A stretch of 64,000 nt of DNA from Parerythrobacter aestuarii (GCF_030140925.1 NZ_JARBWD010000002.1:124001-188000); one strand, 5' to 3'. Positions 1 through 8,825 are shown, numbered from the stretch's first letter. Program-made: numbers and translations. Notes: generated by a model from the sequence alone, not told the origin.

Positions 1-539
1 ACTCGTACCATCGCGACAAGATGCACGCGAACCTTGCCGTCGCCATGGGCGGCCGCGTGGCGGAAGAGATTATCTTCGGCCACGACAAGGTCTCGAGTGG
101 GGCCTCGGGCGACATCCAGTATGCCACCGACCTCGCTCGCAACATGGTCACCAAATGGGGCATGAGCGACAAGCTCGGCCCGCTGCAGTACGAACAGCAG
201 CAGGAAGGCTATCTCGGCATGGGCCAGTCGGCCCGCACCATGGGTGGGGCGGAAACCAACAAGCTGATCGATGCGGAGATCAAGTCGCTGGTCGAAGGCG
301 GGCTCAAGCGGGCTACCGAAGTGCTGACCGAACAGGAGGACAAGCTCCACCTGCTGGCGCAGGCGCTGCTCGAATACGAGACGCTGACCGGTGACGAGAT
401 CGACCAGCTGCTGAAGGACGGCAAGCTCGATCGGCCCGACCATCCGCGCGGCCCCACCATCGCTGCACCTGCCGCCGGGGCGACAGTACCCAAGGCCGGC
501 AAGAAGTTCGGCGGCGGGACGGCACCGCAGGGAGCCTGA
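1..539 (+). CDS. ftsH: ATP-dependent zinc metalloprotease FtsH, C-terminal part (5' end outside window)
   Basis: This is the C-terminal portion of the membrane-anchored AAA+ protease that degrades damaged membrane proteins and regulatory proteins. The frame is open from base 3 (SYHRDKM...). Only the end of the M41 peptidase domain is present: AMGGRVAEEIIFG followed by SSGASGDIQYATDLAR and MVTKWGMSDKLGP, all highly conserved in FtsH. The HEXXH zinc site and the AAA module must lie upstream of the window. The tail is Pro/Ala/Gly-rich and ends GGGTAPQGA, as is usual for the variable FtsH C-terminus. The family assignment is very secure. Confidence 0.96.
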   Translation, partial: SYHRDKMHANLAVAMGGRVAEEIIFGHDKVSSGASGDIQYATDLARNMVTKWGMSDKLGPLQYEQQQEGYLGMGQSARTMGGAETNKLIDAEIKSLVEGGLKRATEVLTEQEDKLHLLAQALLEYETLTGDEIDQLLKDGKLDRPDHPRGPTIAAPAAGATVPKAGKKFGGGTAPQGA

Positions 540-557
540 TCCGACATTGCAAGACGG

Positions 558-592
558 GCGCTGCCCAGCCTCGACGGGGCTTCGGGCAGCGC
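558..592 (+). terminator. Hairpin downstream of ftsH (possible terminator)
   Basis: A perfect 9-bp stem (GCGCTGCCC at 558-566 with GGGCAGCGC at 584-592) starts 19 bases after the ftsH stop. There is no T-run after it, so it is either a weak or factor-assisted terminator or an mRNA 3'-end stabiliser. The rest of 540-701 shows no gene. Confidence 0.35.
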
Positions 593-701
593 TCGGCTGA
601 TCCTGTCATCCGTTGGTCGATCTCCCGGGTGGTGATGACTTGCCGACATCTCTTCCGGGCAATAGCAGCGACCCATTCCCCCATTTCGGATCCCCCTTCC
701 G

Positions 702-1439
702 ATGTTACCACGCTTTGCCCTCAACCCCGGCCACGATATCGCGTCGCTCAAGGGTGAATTCGCACGCTTCGGTATGCTTTCGATCGCCGATATCCTGAGT
801 GTCGAGACCGCCGATTGGCTGTATGCCCTGTTGCGAGGGCGCGAGGACTGGAAGCAATCGATCGCCTCGGGCAATTCGCTGGTTGAGCTCGATCGCCCGA
901 CCCGCGCAGCCCTGAACGCGCAGCAAAGGGCCGAACTCGATAATGCTGTCTACGGCTCGGCGCGGCAGCAATTCCAGTTCCGCTACGAAACTCTCCGCGT
1001 GCCTGATGACGATGCCGGGCGCGCGAACAGCAGCGATCCGCTCGCAGCCTTTGCCCGCTGGTGGTCGCACGGCGAACCGCGCGATTTCCTGCGCGAGGTC
1101 ATGAGCCTGCCCGGGATCGACTTTGCCGACTTGCAAGCCACTGCCTATTCCCCGGGGGACTTCCTCACCGGCCATACCGACGATGTCGACGGCAAGGGGC
1201 GGCTGGCAGCCTATGTCCTGGGCCTGACGCCGAAATGGGCGGTCGAATGGGGCGGGATGCTGGCTTTCCACGATGAAGTGGCCAATCGCGTGCTGGCGCT
1301 GCCACCGGCGTTCAACCGGCTCAACCTGTTCAAGGTCCCGCGCCTGCACAGCGTCACTGAAGTGACCCGCATCGCCCCCTATCGCCGCTATGCGCTGACG
1401 GGGTGGTTGCGGACAGGCACGCCCGGCATGGCGGCCTAG
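702..1439 (+). CDS. 2-oxoglutarate/Fe(II)-dependent oxygenase (prolyl-hydroxylase-like)
   Basis: A 245-residue predicted cytosolic dioxygenase of the prolyl 4-hydroxylase-like superfamily (Tpa1/Ofd1-type proteins are the best-known relatives). These enzymes couple decarboxylation of 2-oxoglutarate to hydroxylation of a protein or small molecule. The iron-binding pieces are visible: H-T-D in FLTGHTDDVDGKG (about residue 162), a second histidine in KVPRLHSVTEV (about residue 216), and a downstream arginine in RYALTGWL suitable for binding 2-oxoglutarate. The N-terminal segment (FALNPGHDIASLKGEF) matches the family, which favours the ATG at 702 although no clear ribosome site precedes it. The stop codon overlaps that of the convergent DUF3667 gene. 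The substrate is unknown. Confidence 0.8.
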   Translation: MLPRFALNPGHDIASLKGEFARFGMLSIADILSVETADWLYALLRGREDWKQSIASGNSLVELDRPTRAALNAQQRAELDNAVYGSARQQFQFRYETLRVPDDDAGRANSSDPLAAFARWWSHGEPRDFLREVMSLPGIDFADLQATAYSPGDFLTGHTDDVDGKGRLAAYVLGLTPKWAVEWGGMLAFHDEVANRVLALPPAFNRLNLFKVPRLHSVTEVTRIAPYRRYALTGWLRTGTPGMAA

Positions 1440-2509
1440 AATGCCCCCAGCAGCAACAGCAGCTGGAGGAACAGCAGGATCACGATCCAGATGAACAGCG
1501 ACAGCGCGAACAGGCGCCACAGCGCGGAGAAGCGCGACAGGTCGTAAGTGTAGCGCAAGTGCTTGTACATGTGCACCGGTGGGATCACCGCAAGCCCCGC
1601 GAAGGCCCAATAGCCCAGGATCCCGCTCATCCCGAGGATCGACAGTGTTATGAACAGCAATGACATGAAAGCCAGCGAATAGGTCACGAAGATGGCGTGG
1701 TCATAGGCCTTGAACCGCCGCCGCCACAGGAACAGCAGCCACACGAAGGGAACCGACAGCGGGATCAGCAGCCAGCTGAACTTGTAGCTGTTGTTTTGCA
1801 GCTTGTAGAGCATCAGCTCGGGGTGCTCGCGCCACTTCTTGACCAGCCCGTCGTCGATCGATTCGATGCCGGTGAGTTTGAAAGTCATGCCGCCATTGTC
1901 GCTCTCGTTGAAGGCTTCGACCTGGCCCAGCCTTTCGAGATCCTGCTCGAGAGTCTCCAGTCGGGCGACGGCGCTCGCATATTGCGGGCTGTCGGGAGAC
2001 ATCTCGGCGACTCTCTGGCGTTGCTCGACAGTGCGCTTTTCGAGCTCTTCCTGCCCCTTTTCGAGGCTGGCTTGCAGGCTGGCAGCGTTGCCCAGGTCAG
2101 TCGGGGTGGTGATCCCCAGCGCCTGGAACACAGCAAACATCAGGAAGATGGAGAACAGGAACATCGCCATCGGGCTGACGAAGCGGGCGCGCTTGCCTTC
2201 GATATAGTCGCGGGTGAGCTTGCCCGGCTTGAACATCAGCAGCGGCAGCGTGCGCCACAGCTTGCCGTCGAGATGCAACACGCCATGGATGAGGTCATGC
2301 AGGATCGCGGAGATAGTCCGGTGGATATGCGCTTTCTGGCCGCATTCATGGCAGAAATTGCCGGTCAGCTCAGCGCCGCAATTGAGGCAGTTGCCGGACG
2401 CTTCATCCATTTCGGCGGGCACTCGGTTTCCGCCCCACTTGCGCCCGACCACCCGCGCGAACAGCCCACCTTCGCTGGCCGTGCCCAATGCTTCGCCGAT
2501 CTCGCTCAT
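1436..2509 (-). CDS. DUF3667-type membrane protein with N-terminal zinc ribbon
   Basis: A 357-residue protein. The N-terminus holds a CxxC...CxxC zinc ribbon (NCLNCGAELTGNFCHECGQ), followed by the conserved stretch with RTLPLLMFKPGKLTRDYI and then about five hydrophobic helices. Between helices one and two there is a long charged, probably coiled-coil loop (ASLQASLEKGQEELEKRTV onward). This ribbon plus TRDYIxGKRxRFVSP arrangement is typical of DUF3667 proteins, whose function is not known. The ATG at 2509 is chosen because AGGGAGG precedes it by a good distance; the open frame further upstream is not family-like. The gene is divergent from the fatty-acid-hydroxylase gene and convergent with the oxygenase gene. 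Confidence 0.82.
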   Translation of the reverse strand: MSEIGEALGTASEGGLFARVVGRKWGGNRVPAEMDEASGNCLNCGAELTGNFCHECGQKAHIHRTISAILHDLIHGVLHLDGKLWRTLPLLMFKPGKLTRDYIEGKRARFVSPMAMFLFSIFLMFAVFQALGITTPTDLGNAASLQASLEKGQEELEKRTVEQRQRVAEMSPDSPQYASAVARLETLEQDLERLGQVEAFNESDNGGMTFKLTGIESIDDGLVKKWREHPELMLYKLQNNSYKFSWLLIPLSVPFVWLLFLWRRRFKAYDHAIFVTYSLAFMSLLFITLSILGMSGILGYWAFAGLAVIPPVHMYKHLRYTYDLSRFSALWRLFALSLFIWIVILLFLQLLLLLGAF

Positions 2510-2608
2510 TGGTCCTCCCTGCCTTGCACGCCAGTATAGGTTGCAGGGCGGAGCACGCAACGCGTCACACCTTGTAATCCTGCGATTCTGGGCCAAGGTA
2601 GAGGGGCA

Positions 2609-3418
2609 ATGGACATTTTCGGCATCGATGCAGCGTTGCTCAGCTTCGTAATCATCGCAGCAGCATTCCTGCTGTTTGCAGGGCTGGAGCTTCTCGTGCC
2701 GTTTCGCCGGCTCTCGCAACCCAAACTGCAGCGCTGGCTGACCAACCTTGGCCTGTTCGCCATCGATACGCTGGCGGTGCGGCTGCTGGTGCCGGGGGCG
2801 ATGATCGGCATGGCCGTGCTCGCCGGCGAGCGCGGCTGGGGACTGTTCAACCTAGTCGCGCTGCCTGCGTGGCTGGCGATCCTGCTCACGGTGCTGCTGC
2901 TCGACCTCGCGCTCTTCCTGCAGCACTGGGCAACCCATTTCGTGCCGGTGCTGTGGCGGATGCACCGGGTGCACCATGTCGACCGCGATTTCGACGTCAC
3001 GACGGCGGCTCGGTTCCATCCGTTCGAGATCGTGCTGTCGATGCTCTATAAGGTTGCGGTGGTTGCAGCCTTGGGCGCACCGGTATGGGGCGTGTTCCTG
3101 TTCGAAGTGCTGTTCACTTGCGCCACACTGTTCAACCATTCGAACACGCACCTGCCCCGCTGGCTGGAGCGGCCGGTGCGCGCGGCGATCGTGACGCCCG
3201 ACATGCACCGCATCCATCACTCGGTTCGCATGCCTGAGACCAACAGCAATTACGGCACGCTGCTGTCGCTGTGGGATCGGCTGTTCGGGACCTATGTCCC
3301 GCAGGCGCAGGACCAGCAGGATACCATGACCATCGGTCTCAATCAGTGGCAGGACGACAACCCGCGAAGGCTTGGCTGGAGCCTCTCGCTACCGTTCCTG
3401 CCCAACCGACCGGGCTAG
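2609..3418 (+). CDS. Sterol desaturase / fatty acid hydroxylase superfamily membrane protein
   Basis: A 269-residue integral membrane di-iron enzyme. The histidine clusters are visible: HWATH (about residue 106), HRVHHVD (about 118-124), a later NHSNTH, and HRIHHS (about 199-204). Together these match the eight-histidine di-iron site of the superfamily. The N-terminal half is hydrophobic with about four helices. Bacterial members hydroxylate or desaturate lipids, carotenoids or sterol-like molecules; the substrate cannot be read from the sequence. A purine-rich AGAGGGG sits just upstream of the ATG. It ends 3 bases before the stop of the convergent ParA gene. Confidence 0.85.
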   Translation: MDIFGIDAALLSFVIIAAAFLLFAGLELLVPFRRLSQPKLQRWLTNLGLFAIDTLAVRLLVPGAMIGMAVLAGERGWGLFNLVALPAWLAILLTVLLLDLALFLQHWATHFVPVLWRMHRVHHVDRDFDVTTAARFHPFEIVLSMLYKVAVVAALGAPVWGVFLFEVLFTCATLFNHSNTHLPRWLERPVRAAIVTPDMHRIHHSVRMPETNSNYGTLLSLWDRLFGTYVPQAQDQQDTMTIGLNQWQDDNPRRLGWSLSLPFLPNRPG

Positions 3419-3421
3419 GCG

Positions 3422-4162
3422 TTACTTCTTTTTCTTCTCAGCGAGCTTGCGCTCGATCGCGGTCCAGACTTTCTTGAAGGCCGTGGCTGCCGGGGCATTG
3501 GGGGCAAAGGCCCCGACCGGCATCTGCCGCACCGCGCATTGCTCGACCGCGCTCGATTGCGGGATCGCCGGCCAGCGCGGATTGGTCTCGCGCGCGGCGC
3601 GGTGCAAGGTACGCCGCATGTCGAGCATGGACAGCACCGGCAGGATCGGCGGATGCACCTTGGTATGCGCTTCGACCTCGGCGACGACCTGGTCGAAGGC
3701 GCGGGCCGAGAGCGGCGAGGGCGGCACCGGCACGATGATCAGGTCCGCCGCGCGCATCACTTGCGCACTGAGCTCGTTGATGACCGGCGAGCAGTCGAAG
3801 ATGATGCGGTCGTAATCCTTCGCCAGCGCGGCGGTGAGTTTCGCCAGCCGCTTCTTCTTGCCGATGCTGGCCAGCTGGCTGTCGAGCGCGCGGATCGTCT
3901 CGTCGGCGGGCAGCAGGTCGAGCCGGTCGATCGCGGTCTTGCGGATCAGCTTGCACGGATCACGGCTGAGCGAGAACACGCTGTCGGCAGGCTTCTTCTT
4001 GCGGGCATCGATGCCGAGGAGGAACCCGGCCCCGCCCGAGGCATCGAGGTCCCACAGCAGCGTGCGGCGTTTGGAAATGCTGGCCGAGCACCACGCAAGG
4101 TTGGCCGACATGGTGGTTTTGCCGACCCCTCCCTTAACGCTGTATACTGCGACTACGGCCAT
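3422..4162 (-). CDS. Orphan ParA/MinD-family ATPase
   Basis: A 246-residue P-loop ATPase of the ParA/MinD class. The deviant Walker A motif KGGVGKTT lies at residues 10-17, the ParA-typical LWDLDASGGAG at about 36-46, and the Walker B-like IIFDCSP at about 121-127. The C-terminus is strongly basic (ERKLAEKKKK). These ATPases use ATP-driven dimerisation to position DNA or protein complexes. No parB or partner gene is adjacent, so this is not the chromosomal parAB pair, and its cargo is unknown. It is a single gene between the hydroxylase and rpoZ. Confidence 0.82.
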   Translation of the reverse strand: MAVVAVYSVKGGVGKTTMSANLAWCSASISKRRTLLWDLDASGGAGFLLGIDARKKKPADSVFSLSRDPCKLIRKTAIDRLDLLPADETIRALDSQLASIGKKKRLAKLTAALAKDYDRIIFDCSPVINELSAQVMRAADLIIVPVPPSPLSARAFDQVVAEVEAHTKVHPPILPVLSMLDMRRTLHRAARETNPRWPAIPQSSAVEQCAVRQMPVGAFAPNAPAATAFKKVWTAIERKLAEKKKK

Positions 4163-4265
4163 GCTGCCTGTCCTGCCTGCTCCTCGAGACGGAATATTGC
4201 CGATATGTGGGGAATATTACACCGCCGGGTCAGCTAACCGGCACGCCCGGGGCGCACCAGAGCAC

Positions 4266-4293
4266 AAAAAAAGCCGCCCCGAAGCGGGACGGC
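4266..4293 (-). terminator. Intrinsic terminator of rpoZ
   Basis: Read on the minus strand, a GC-rich hairpin (arms at 4284-4293 and 4273-4280, loop TTC) is followed directly by seven T residues. It lies about 30 bases past the rpoZ stop and is a textbook factor-independent terminator. Confidence 0.85.
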
Positions 4294-4321
4294 CCTTCCT
4301 GTTTCGTATTGCGCGACCGGA

Positions 4322-4666
4322 TCAGTCGGCGAAATCGCTGCCGATCGAGGTCGAGCGGGTCGGTGCCGAGGCCGTAATGCGCAGCGCTTCGGCCGACTGG
4401 CTGAGCGAGCCGACTTCATCGAACTCGTCATCATCGTCGGGCAGGATCTTCTGCAGATTGGTCACGACCGCTTCCTGCAGGTCCTTGGGCTTGATCGTCT
4501 GTTCGGCGATCTCGCGCAGGGCGACGACCGGGTTCTTGTCCCGATCGCGATCGATGGTGAGTTCGGCACCGCCGGAAATCTCGCGGGCGCGCTCGGCAGC
4601 CAGCAGGACGAGATCGAAACGGTTAGGGACCTTGTCGACGCAATCTTCGACAGTAACGCGCGCCAT
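4322..4666 (-). CDS. rpoZ: DNA-directed RNA polymerase subunit omega
   Basis: A 114-residue omega subunit that promotes assembly and stability of RNA polymerase by holding the beta' subunit. It begins [20 protein letters not shown] and continues [13 protein letters not shown], the conserved core of omega. The middle has [10 protein letters not shown], followed by an acidic segment ([11 protein letters not shown]) seen in alphaproteobacterial versions. It is monocistronic, with a strong intrinsic terminator downstream. GGAGTG precedes the ATG. Identification is secure. Confidence 0.96.
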   Translation of the reverse strand: MARVTVEDCVDKVPNRFDLVLLAAERAREISGGAELTIDRDRDKNPVVALREIAEQTIKPKDLQEAVVTNLQKILPDDDDEFDEVGSLSQSAEALRITASAPTRSTSIGSDFAD

Positions 4667-4777
4667 AGGGGCACTCCGGAATAAAGTTGGATTTCGGGAT
4701 TGGCCGCGAAATAGGCATGTGCCCCGTTTGAGTCAAGAATTTGCGCGTTGCCTGCGCCGGCACTAAGCATCGCTGCG

Positions 4778-5971
4778 ATGCAGGATCATGCGCAGGCCAG
4801 CACAACGGTTGAAGGGGCACAGCCCTATTCCGATCCCCCGGCGTTCGAGATCGATGCTGCCGGGCACCATTTCTGTTTCTATCCGCACGGCGCGGACCGG
4901 ATGGAAGCGCTGCTGGCGCATATCGCCGCTGCCGAGAACACGCTGCATGTGTTCTACTACATGTTCCAGCCCGACTATGCCGGTACCCGGGTCCGCGATG
5001 CCTTGACCCGGGCTGCCCGCCGCGGGGTCGAGGTCCACCTGATTGTCGATGCGTTCGGGACCGATGCGAGGCAGGCCTTCTTCGGACCGCTGGAGCGAGC
5101 GGGCGGGCGATTCGACCTGTTCAGCCCGACCTTCGGCAAGCGCTACCTCATCCGCAACCACCAGAAGATGGTGATCGCTGATGGGGAGCGAGTGATGACC
5201 GGCGGTTTCAATGTTTCGGATCACTACTTTGCCCCGCCGGAAGAGAACGGATGGTGCGACCTGGGCGCGATGATCGAAGGCCCCGTGGTGGCGCAGTTCG
5301 AAGCCTGGTTCGCCGAACTTCAGGCCTGGGTCGGCAGCGGCGATTCCGGCTTCCGCACGATCCGCCGCATGGTCGGCGAATGGGATCCGGGCGAAGGCAA
5401 GGTCCAGTTGGTGCTGGGCGGCCCGACCAATATCACCAGTGCATGGGCCCGGTCGATCAAGGCCGATCTCGCCTATGGCAGTCGGCTCGACCTGGTGATG
5501 GCCTATTTCTCGCCCCCGCGCAGCATGCGGCGGTTGATCCGGCGGCTGGCTGAACGCGGCAGCGCGCGGATCATCATGGCGGGGAAATCCGACAATACGA
5601 CCACCATCGCCGCTTCGCGGGCGCTCTATGCCGCGATGCTGCGGGCGGGCGTTGCAATTGCCGAGTTCACCGCCTGCAAGCTGCACATGAAGCTCGTGGT
5701 GGTCGACGACGTCAGCTATTTCGGCAGCGGCAATTTCGACATGCGCTCGATCCGCTTGAACCTCGAGCTGATGGTGCGGGTCGAATCGCCGCGGCTGGCC
5801 GCGCGCCTGCGCGACATGATCGACCACCTCGAATCCGGCAGCACTGAGATCACCCGCGAAGTGCACCGGCGCCGCACCAACCCCTGGCGCTGGCTGCGCC
5901 GCCGGATGGGCTGGTTCATGGTCTCGGTGCTGGATTACACCGTCACGCGGCGGCTCAACCTGAGCGACTAG
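4778..5971 (+). CDS. Phospholipase D / cardiolipin synthase family protein
   Basis: A protein of about 397 residues with two HKD phosphodiesterase motifs: HQKMVIADGERVMTGGFN in the first half and HMKLVVVDDVSYFGSGNFD in the second. Two HKD halves form one active site that forms and breaks a phospho-histidine intermediate. The length and layout match ClsA/ClsC-type cardiolipin synthases that lack N-terminal membrane helices. The start is taken at the ATG at 4778; an in-frame TTG at 4748 would add ten residues with no better ribosome site. The C-terminal WRWLRRRMGWFMVSVL looks amphipathic and may contact membrane. Cardiolipin synthase is likely but not proven. Confidence 0.82.
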   Translation: MQDHAQASTTVEGAQPYSDPPAFEIDAAGHHFCFYPHGADRMEALLAHIAAAENTLHVFYYMFQPDYAGTRVRDALTRAARRGVEVHLIVDAFGTDARQAFFGPLERAGGRFDLFSPTFGKRYLIRNHQKMVIADGERVMTGGFNVSDHYFAPPEENGWCDLGAMIEGPVVAQFEAWFAELQAWVGSGDSGFRTIRRMVGEWDPGEGKVQLVLGGPTNITSAWARSIKADLAYGSRLDLVMAYFSPPRSMRRLIRRLAERGSARIIMAGKSDNTTTIAASRALYAAMLRAGVAIAEFTACKLHMKLVVVDDVSYFGSGNFDMRSIRLNLELMVRVESPRLAARLRDMIDHLESGSTEITREVHRRRTNPWRWLRRRMGWFMVSVLDYTVTRRLNLSD

Positions 5972-5979
5972 GTGCTTAC

Positions 5980-7503
5980 CTAATCCCCCATGCCCCAGTC
6001 GGAATAATCCTTCATGTTGGGCGAAGTGAACTTGGTAATCTCGCTCTGGAAATGAAGCGGGACATTGCCCGTCGAGCCGTGGCGCTGCTTGGCGATGATC
6101 AGCGTCGCCTTGTTCTTGAGCTCGAGATAGCGATCCTCCCACGCGCGGTATTTTTCGGCATCGGCTTCGCTGGAATTGGCGCTGGGTGGATCTGGCCGGA
6201 TCGCTTCGTGGTAATAGTCGCCGCGATAAATGAACCAGACCATGTCGGCGTCCTGCTCGATCGAGCCCGATTCGCGCAGGTCCGACAACATCGGCCGCTT
6301 GTCTTCGCGCTGTTCGACAGCACGGCTGAGCTGCGACAGCGCGATCACCGGCAGTTCCAGCTCTTTCGCCAGCGTCTTGAGGCCGCGGCTGATCTCGGAG
6401 ATCTCGTTGACGCGGTTGTCATTGGCGCGGCCCGAGCCCTGCAGCAGCTGGAGGTAGTCGACCACGATCAGTCCGATCCCGTGCCGCCGCTTCAGCCGCC
6501 GGGCGCGGGCGCGCAGGCCAGCGATGGTCAGCGCCGGGGTATCGTCAATAAAGAGCGGCAGCTCTGCCAGCCGCTGGCTCGCCATCGCCAGCTGCTGGAA
6601 ATCGTCGCGGCTCATCTTGCCGCTGCGCAGGCTTTCCGAAGAAATCTCAGCCTGTTCGGCAAGGATACGCGTGGCCAGCTGGTCGGCGCTCATTTCCAGG
6701 CTGAAGAAAGCCACCGGCGCGCCATAGTTGAATTCGCCGCCGTCGCGCTGCCAATTGAGGTGCTCTTCGGCGCAGTTGAAGGCGATGTTGGTGGCAAGCG
6801 AGGTTTTGCCCATGCCGGGGCGCCCGGCGAGGATGATGAGGTCGGAATCGTGCAGGCCCGAGGTCTTCTGGTCGATCACTTCGAGGCCGGAGGTCTTGCC
6901 CGAGAGGCCGCCGCCCGAATTCATCGCCGCTTCGACCATCTTGATCGCGGTCATCGCCGCGCCCTTGAAGTCCTTGGCCTCGTTGCCGCTGCTGGCCCCT
7001 TCGGCGACCTTGTAGAGCGCGCCTTCGGCCTGCTCGATCTGGCGCATCGGCTCGACTTCCTCGCTGGTGTCGAGCGCGCCTTCCACCAGCGTGCGGCCGA
7101 CCGTCACCAGCTCGCGCAGCAAGGCGAGGTCATAGATCTGCTGCGCAAGGTCGCGCGCAGCGAGCAGGCCTTGCCCGTCGGCGGTGAGCTTGGCGAGATA
7201 AGTCGATCCGCCCAGCTCCTTGAGCTCGTCGTCACCGTCGAAATAGGGTTTGAGCGTGACCGGGCTGGCGGTTGCACTGCGATCGAGCAGAGTCAGGATG
7301 CGGTCGAAAATCCGCTGGTGGATCGACGCGAAAAAATGCTCCGGGCGCAGGGTTACAGGCAGGTCTTCGATCACCCGGTTGTCGATCAGCACCGCGCCCA
7401 GAAACGCTGCTTCGGCCTCGACATTGGCCGGCAAACTGCGGGCTTGCGGGCCCGCTTCGGCAGAATCGGCAGCGCTGCGGATAAGGAGGTCTTCGTCGGC
7501 CAT
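5980..7503 (-). CDS. dnaB: Replicative DNA helicase DnaB
   Basis: A 507-residue hexameric helicase that unwinds the replication fork. The N-terminal primase-interacting domain (SLPANVEAEAAFLGAVLIDN) is followed by a linker and the RecA-like motor, with Walker A in LAGRPGMGKTSLATN, then FFSLEMSADQLATRIL, Walker B LIVVDYLQLL, and the DnaB signature ISEISRGLKTLAKEL. The ATG at 7503 (MADEDLLIRS) is the first start consistent with the family; the frame extends upstream without homology-like sequence. A short extension between the core and the C-terminus (about residues 440-465) is hydrophilic and likely a loop. No intein is present. Confidence 0.96.
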   Translation of the reverse strand: MADEDLLIRSAADSAEAGPQARSLPANVEAEAAFLGAVLIDNRVIEDLPVTLRPEHFFASIHQRIFDRILTLLDRSATASPVTLKPYFDGDDELKELGGSTYLAKLTADGQGLLAARDLAQQIYDLALLRELVTVGRTLVEGALDTSEEVEPMRQIEQAEGALYKVAEGASSGNEAKDFKGAAMTAIKMVEAAMNSGGGLSGKTSGLEVIDQKTSGLHDSDLIILAGRPGMGKTSLATNIAFNCAEEHLNWQRDGGEFNYGAPVAFFSLEMSADQLATRILAEQAEISSESLRSGKMSRDDFQQLAMASQRLAELPLFIDDTPALTIAGLRARARRLKRRHGIGLIVVDYLQLLQGSGRANDNRVNEISEISRGLKTLAKELELPVIALSQLSRAVEQREDKRPMLSDLRESGSIEQDADMVWFIYRGDYYHEAIRPDPPSANSSEADAEKYRAWEDRYLELKNKATLIIAKQRHGSTGNVPLHFQSEITKFTSPNMKDYSDWGMGD

Positions 7504-7630
7504 CCGGGCTGTTTGTGCGTCATGGGCCGCGTGCGCAAGTGCCGCTTTGCATCGGTGGGGTGTGGATAGTGGGGAAGAGTGCGGAACCGCTTGCTTGCGT
7601 GCGTCCAAATCTGCGATGGACCGGCTTCCG

Positions 7631-8113
7631 ATGGCCCAGCACCGCATCTCCCATATCGAGCTCGACGAGGACACGATCCTGTGGCGCAATGCCGATGTCG
7701 AGCAGGAACGGCGGGTCGCGATCTACGATCTCATCGAGGAAAACAGCTTCAAGCCGCTGCGTGCGGTCGAGGCGGGGCACAATGGCCCCTACCGGCTCAA
7801 GCTCTCCGTCCAGGACGGGCGGCTGGCGATGGATATCCGTAACGATGCGGACGAACCGCTCGAGCTGATCGTGCTGGGGCTGGCCCGCTTCCGCCGCCCG
7901 ATCCGCGAATATTTCGCCATTTGCGACAGCTATTACCAGGCCATCCGCAAGGCAACGCCGGGCGAGATCGAGACCATCGACATGGCCCGGCGCGGGGTCC
8001 ACAACCACGCGGCCGAACTGCTGGTCGAGCGGCTCGAAGGGAAGGTCGAAACCGATTTTCCCACCGCACGGCGGCTGTTCACGCTGATCTGCGTGCTTCA
8101 CATCAAGGGGTAG
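7631..8113 (+). CDS. UPF0262 family protein
   Basis: A 160-residue protein with the typical UPF0262 opening (HRISHIELDEDTILWRNADV, then EQERRVAIYDL) and C-terminal RRLFTLICVLHI. The family is confined largely to alphaproteobacteria and has no established function. The ATG at 7631 gives the family-typical N-terminus (MAQHRIS); an in-frame ATG at 7616 would add five residues. It is divergent from dnaB and only seven bases upstream of the GH25-like gene, so the two may be co-transcribed. Confidence 0.88.
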   Translation: MAQHRISHIELDEDTILWRNADVEQERRVAIYDLIEENSFKPLRAVEAGHNGPYRLKLSVQDGRLAMDIRNDADEPLELIVLGLARFRRPIREYFAICDSYYQAIRKATPGEIETIDMARRGVHNHAAELLVERLEGKVETDFPTARRLFTLICVLHIKG

Positions 8114-8120
8114 CGCGAAA

Positions 8121-8825
8121 GTGGGGCGCAAGGGCAAATCCGGATCGCGCTGGCTGTGGCGGGTACTCGGCGTGCTCGCCCTCTTGCTAGCAGCGGGCGG
8201 CGCGTGGCTGTGGTGGGACGTTCAACACTGGCGCCCCTCGGAAGAGGCTTATCCCGACCAGGGTGTGTTGGTGGCACAGCACCACGGCACAGTGAATTTC
8301 CGCACCGTGGCCGCGATCGGCGGGCGCTTTGCCTATCTCGAAGCGAGCATCGGGGCCGAGGGCAAGGACGCAATGTTCGCGCAGAACCTCGCCCGCGCAC
8401 GCGCTGCTGGCCTGCAGGTTGGCGCGGTGCATCTGTTCGACCCCTGCGTGCGGGCAGACGGGCAATCGGCCAATTTCGTCACCATGGTCCCGCGCACCCA
8501 GAACATGTTGCCGCCGGTAATCGCGCTGGGCCGTACAGCGGACGCCTGCGAGGAACGTGTCAGCGAAGCGGCGGTCGAAAGCGAGCTGATGACCTTCATC
8601 AACCAGGTCGAGAAACACACCGGCAAGCCAGCGATTCTCAAGGTAAAGCCACAGTTCGAGGTTGCCTATGGCGTCTCGTCCAAGCTGGAGCGGCAGCTGT
8701 GGGTCAACCGCACGCGGTTCGCGCCGACCTATACCGCGCGGCCATGGCTGCTATGGAGTGCCAATGAGGGCCTGCAGACGGAGGCTGCCGATGAACCGCT
8801 GGAATGGGTAGTGGTGCAACCATGA
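8121..8825 (+). CDS. GH25 (lysozyme-like) family protein lacking catalytic acids
   Basis: A 234-residue protein with an N-terminal signal anchor (basic GRKGKSGSRWLWR, then a hydrophobic stretch to about residue 32) and a periplasmic domain that follows the GH25 muramidase pattern: GVLVAQHHGTVNF, FAYLEASIG, AGLQVGAVHLFDPC, then ANFVTMVPR and LPPVIALG. In active GH25 enzymes these blocks read G(V/I)DVSxxQG, (Y/F)IKATEG and PPVVDLE. Here the aspartate is Leu50, TEG is SIG, and the D-x-E pair is Ala135/Gly137. The fold is recognisable but hydrolysis is unlikely. The start is GTG. The stop overlaps the cdd start by four bases (ATGA), implying translational coupling. Confidence 0.75.
   Translation: MGRKGKSGSRWLWRVLGVLALLLAAGGAWLWWDVQHWRPSEEAYPDQGVLVAQHHGTVNFRTVAAIGGRFAYLEASIGAEGKDAMFAQNLARARAAGLQVGAVHLFDPCVRADGQSANFVTMVPRTQNMLPPVIALGRTADACEERVSEAAVESELMTFINQVEKHTGKPAILKVKPQFEVAYGVSSKLERQLWVNRTRFAPTYTARPWLLWSANEGLQTEAADEPLEWVVVQP

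Noticed and set aside
7555..7572. TGTGGATAG near the dnaB start as a DnaA box
   Set aside because: A single near-match to the 9-base box is expected by chance in 64 kb.
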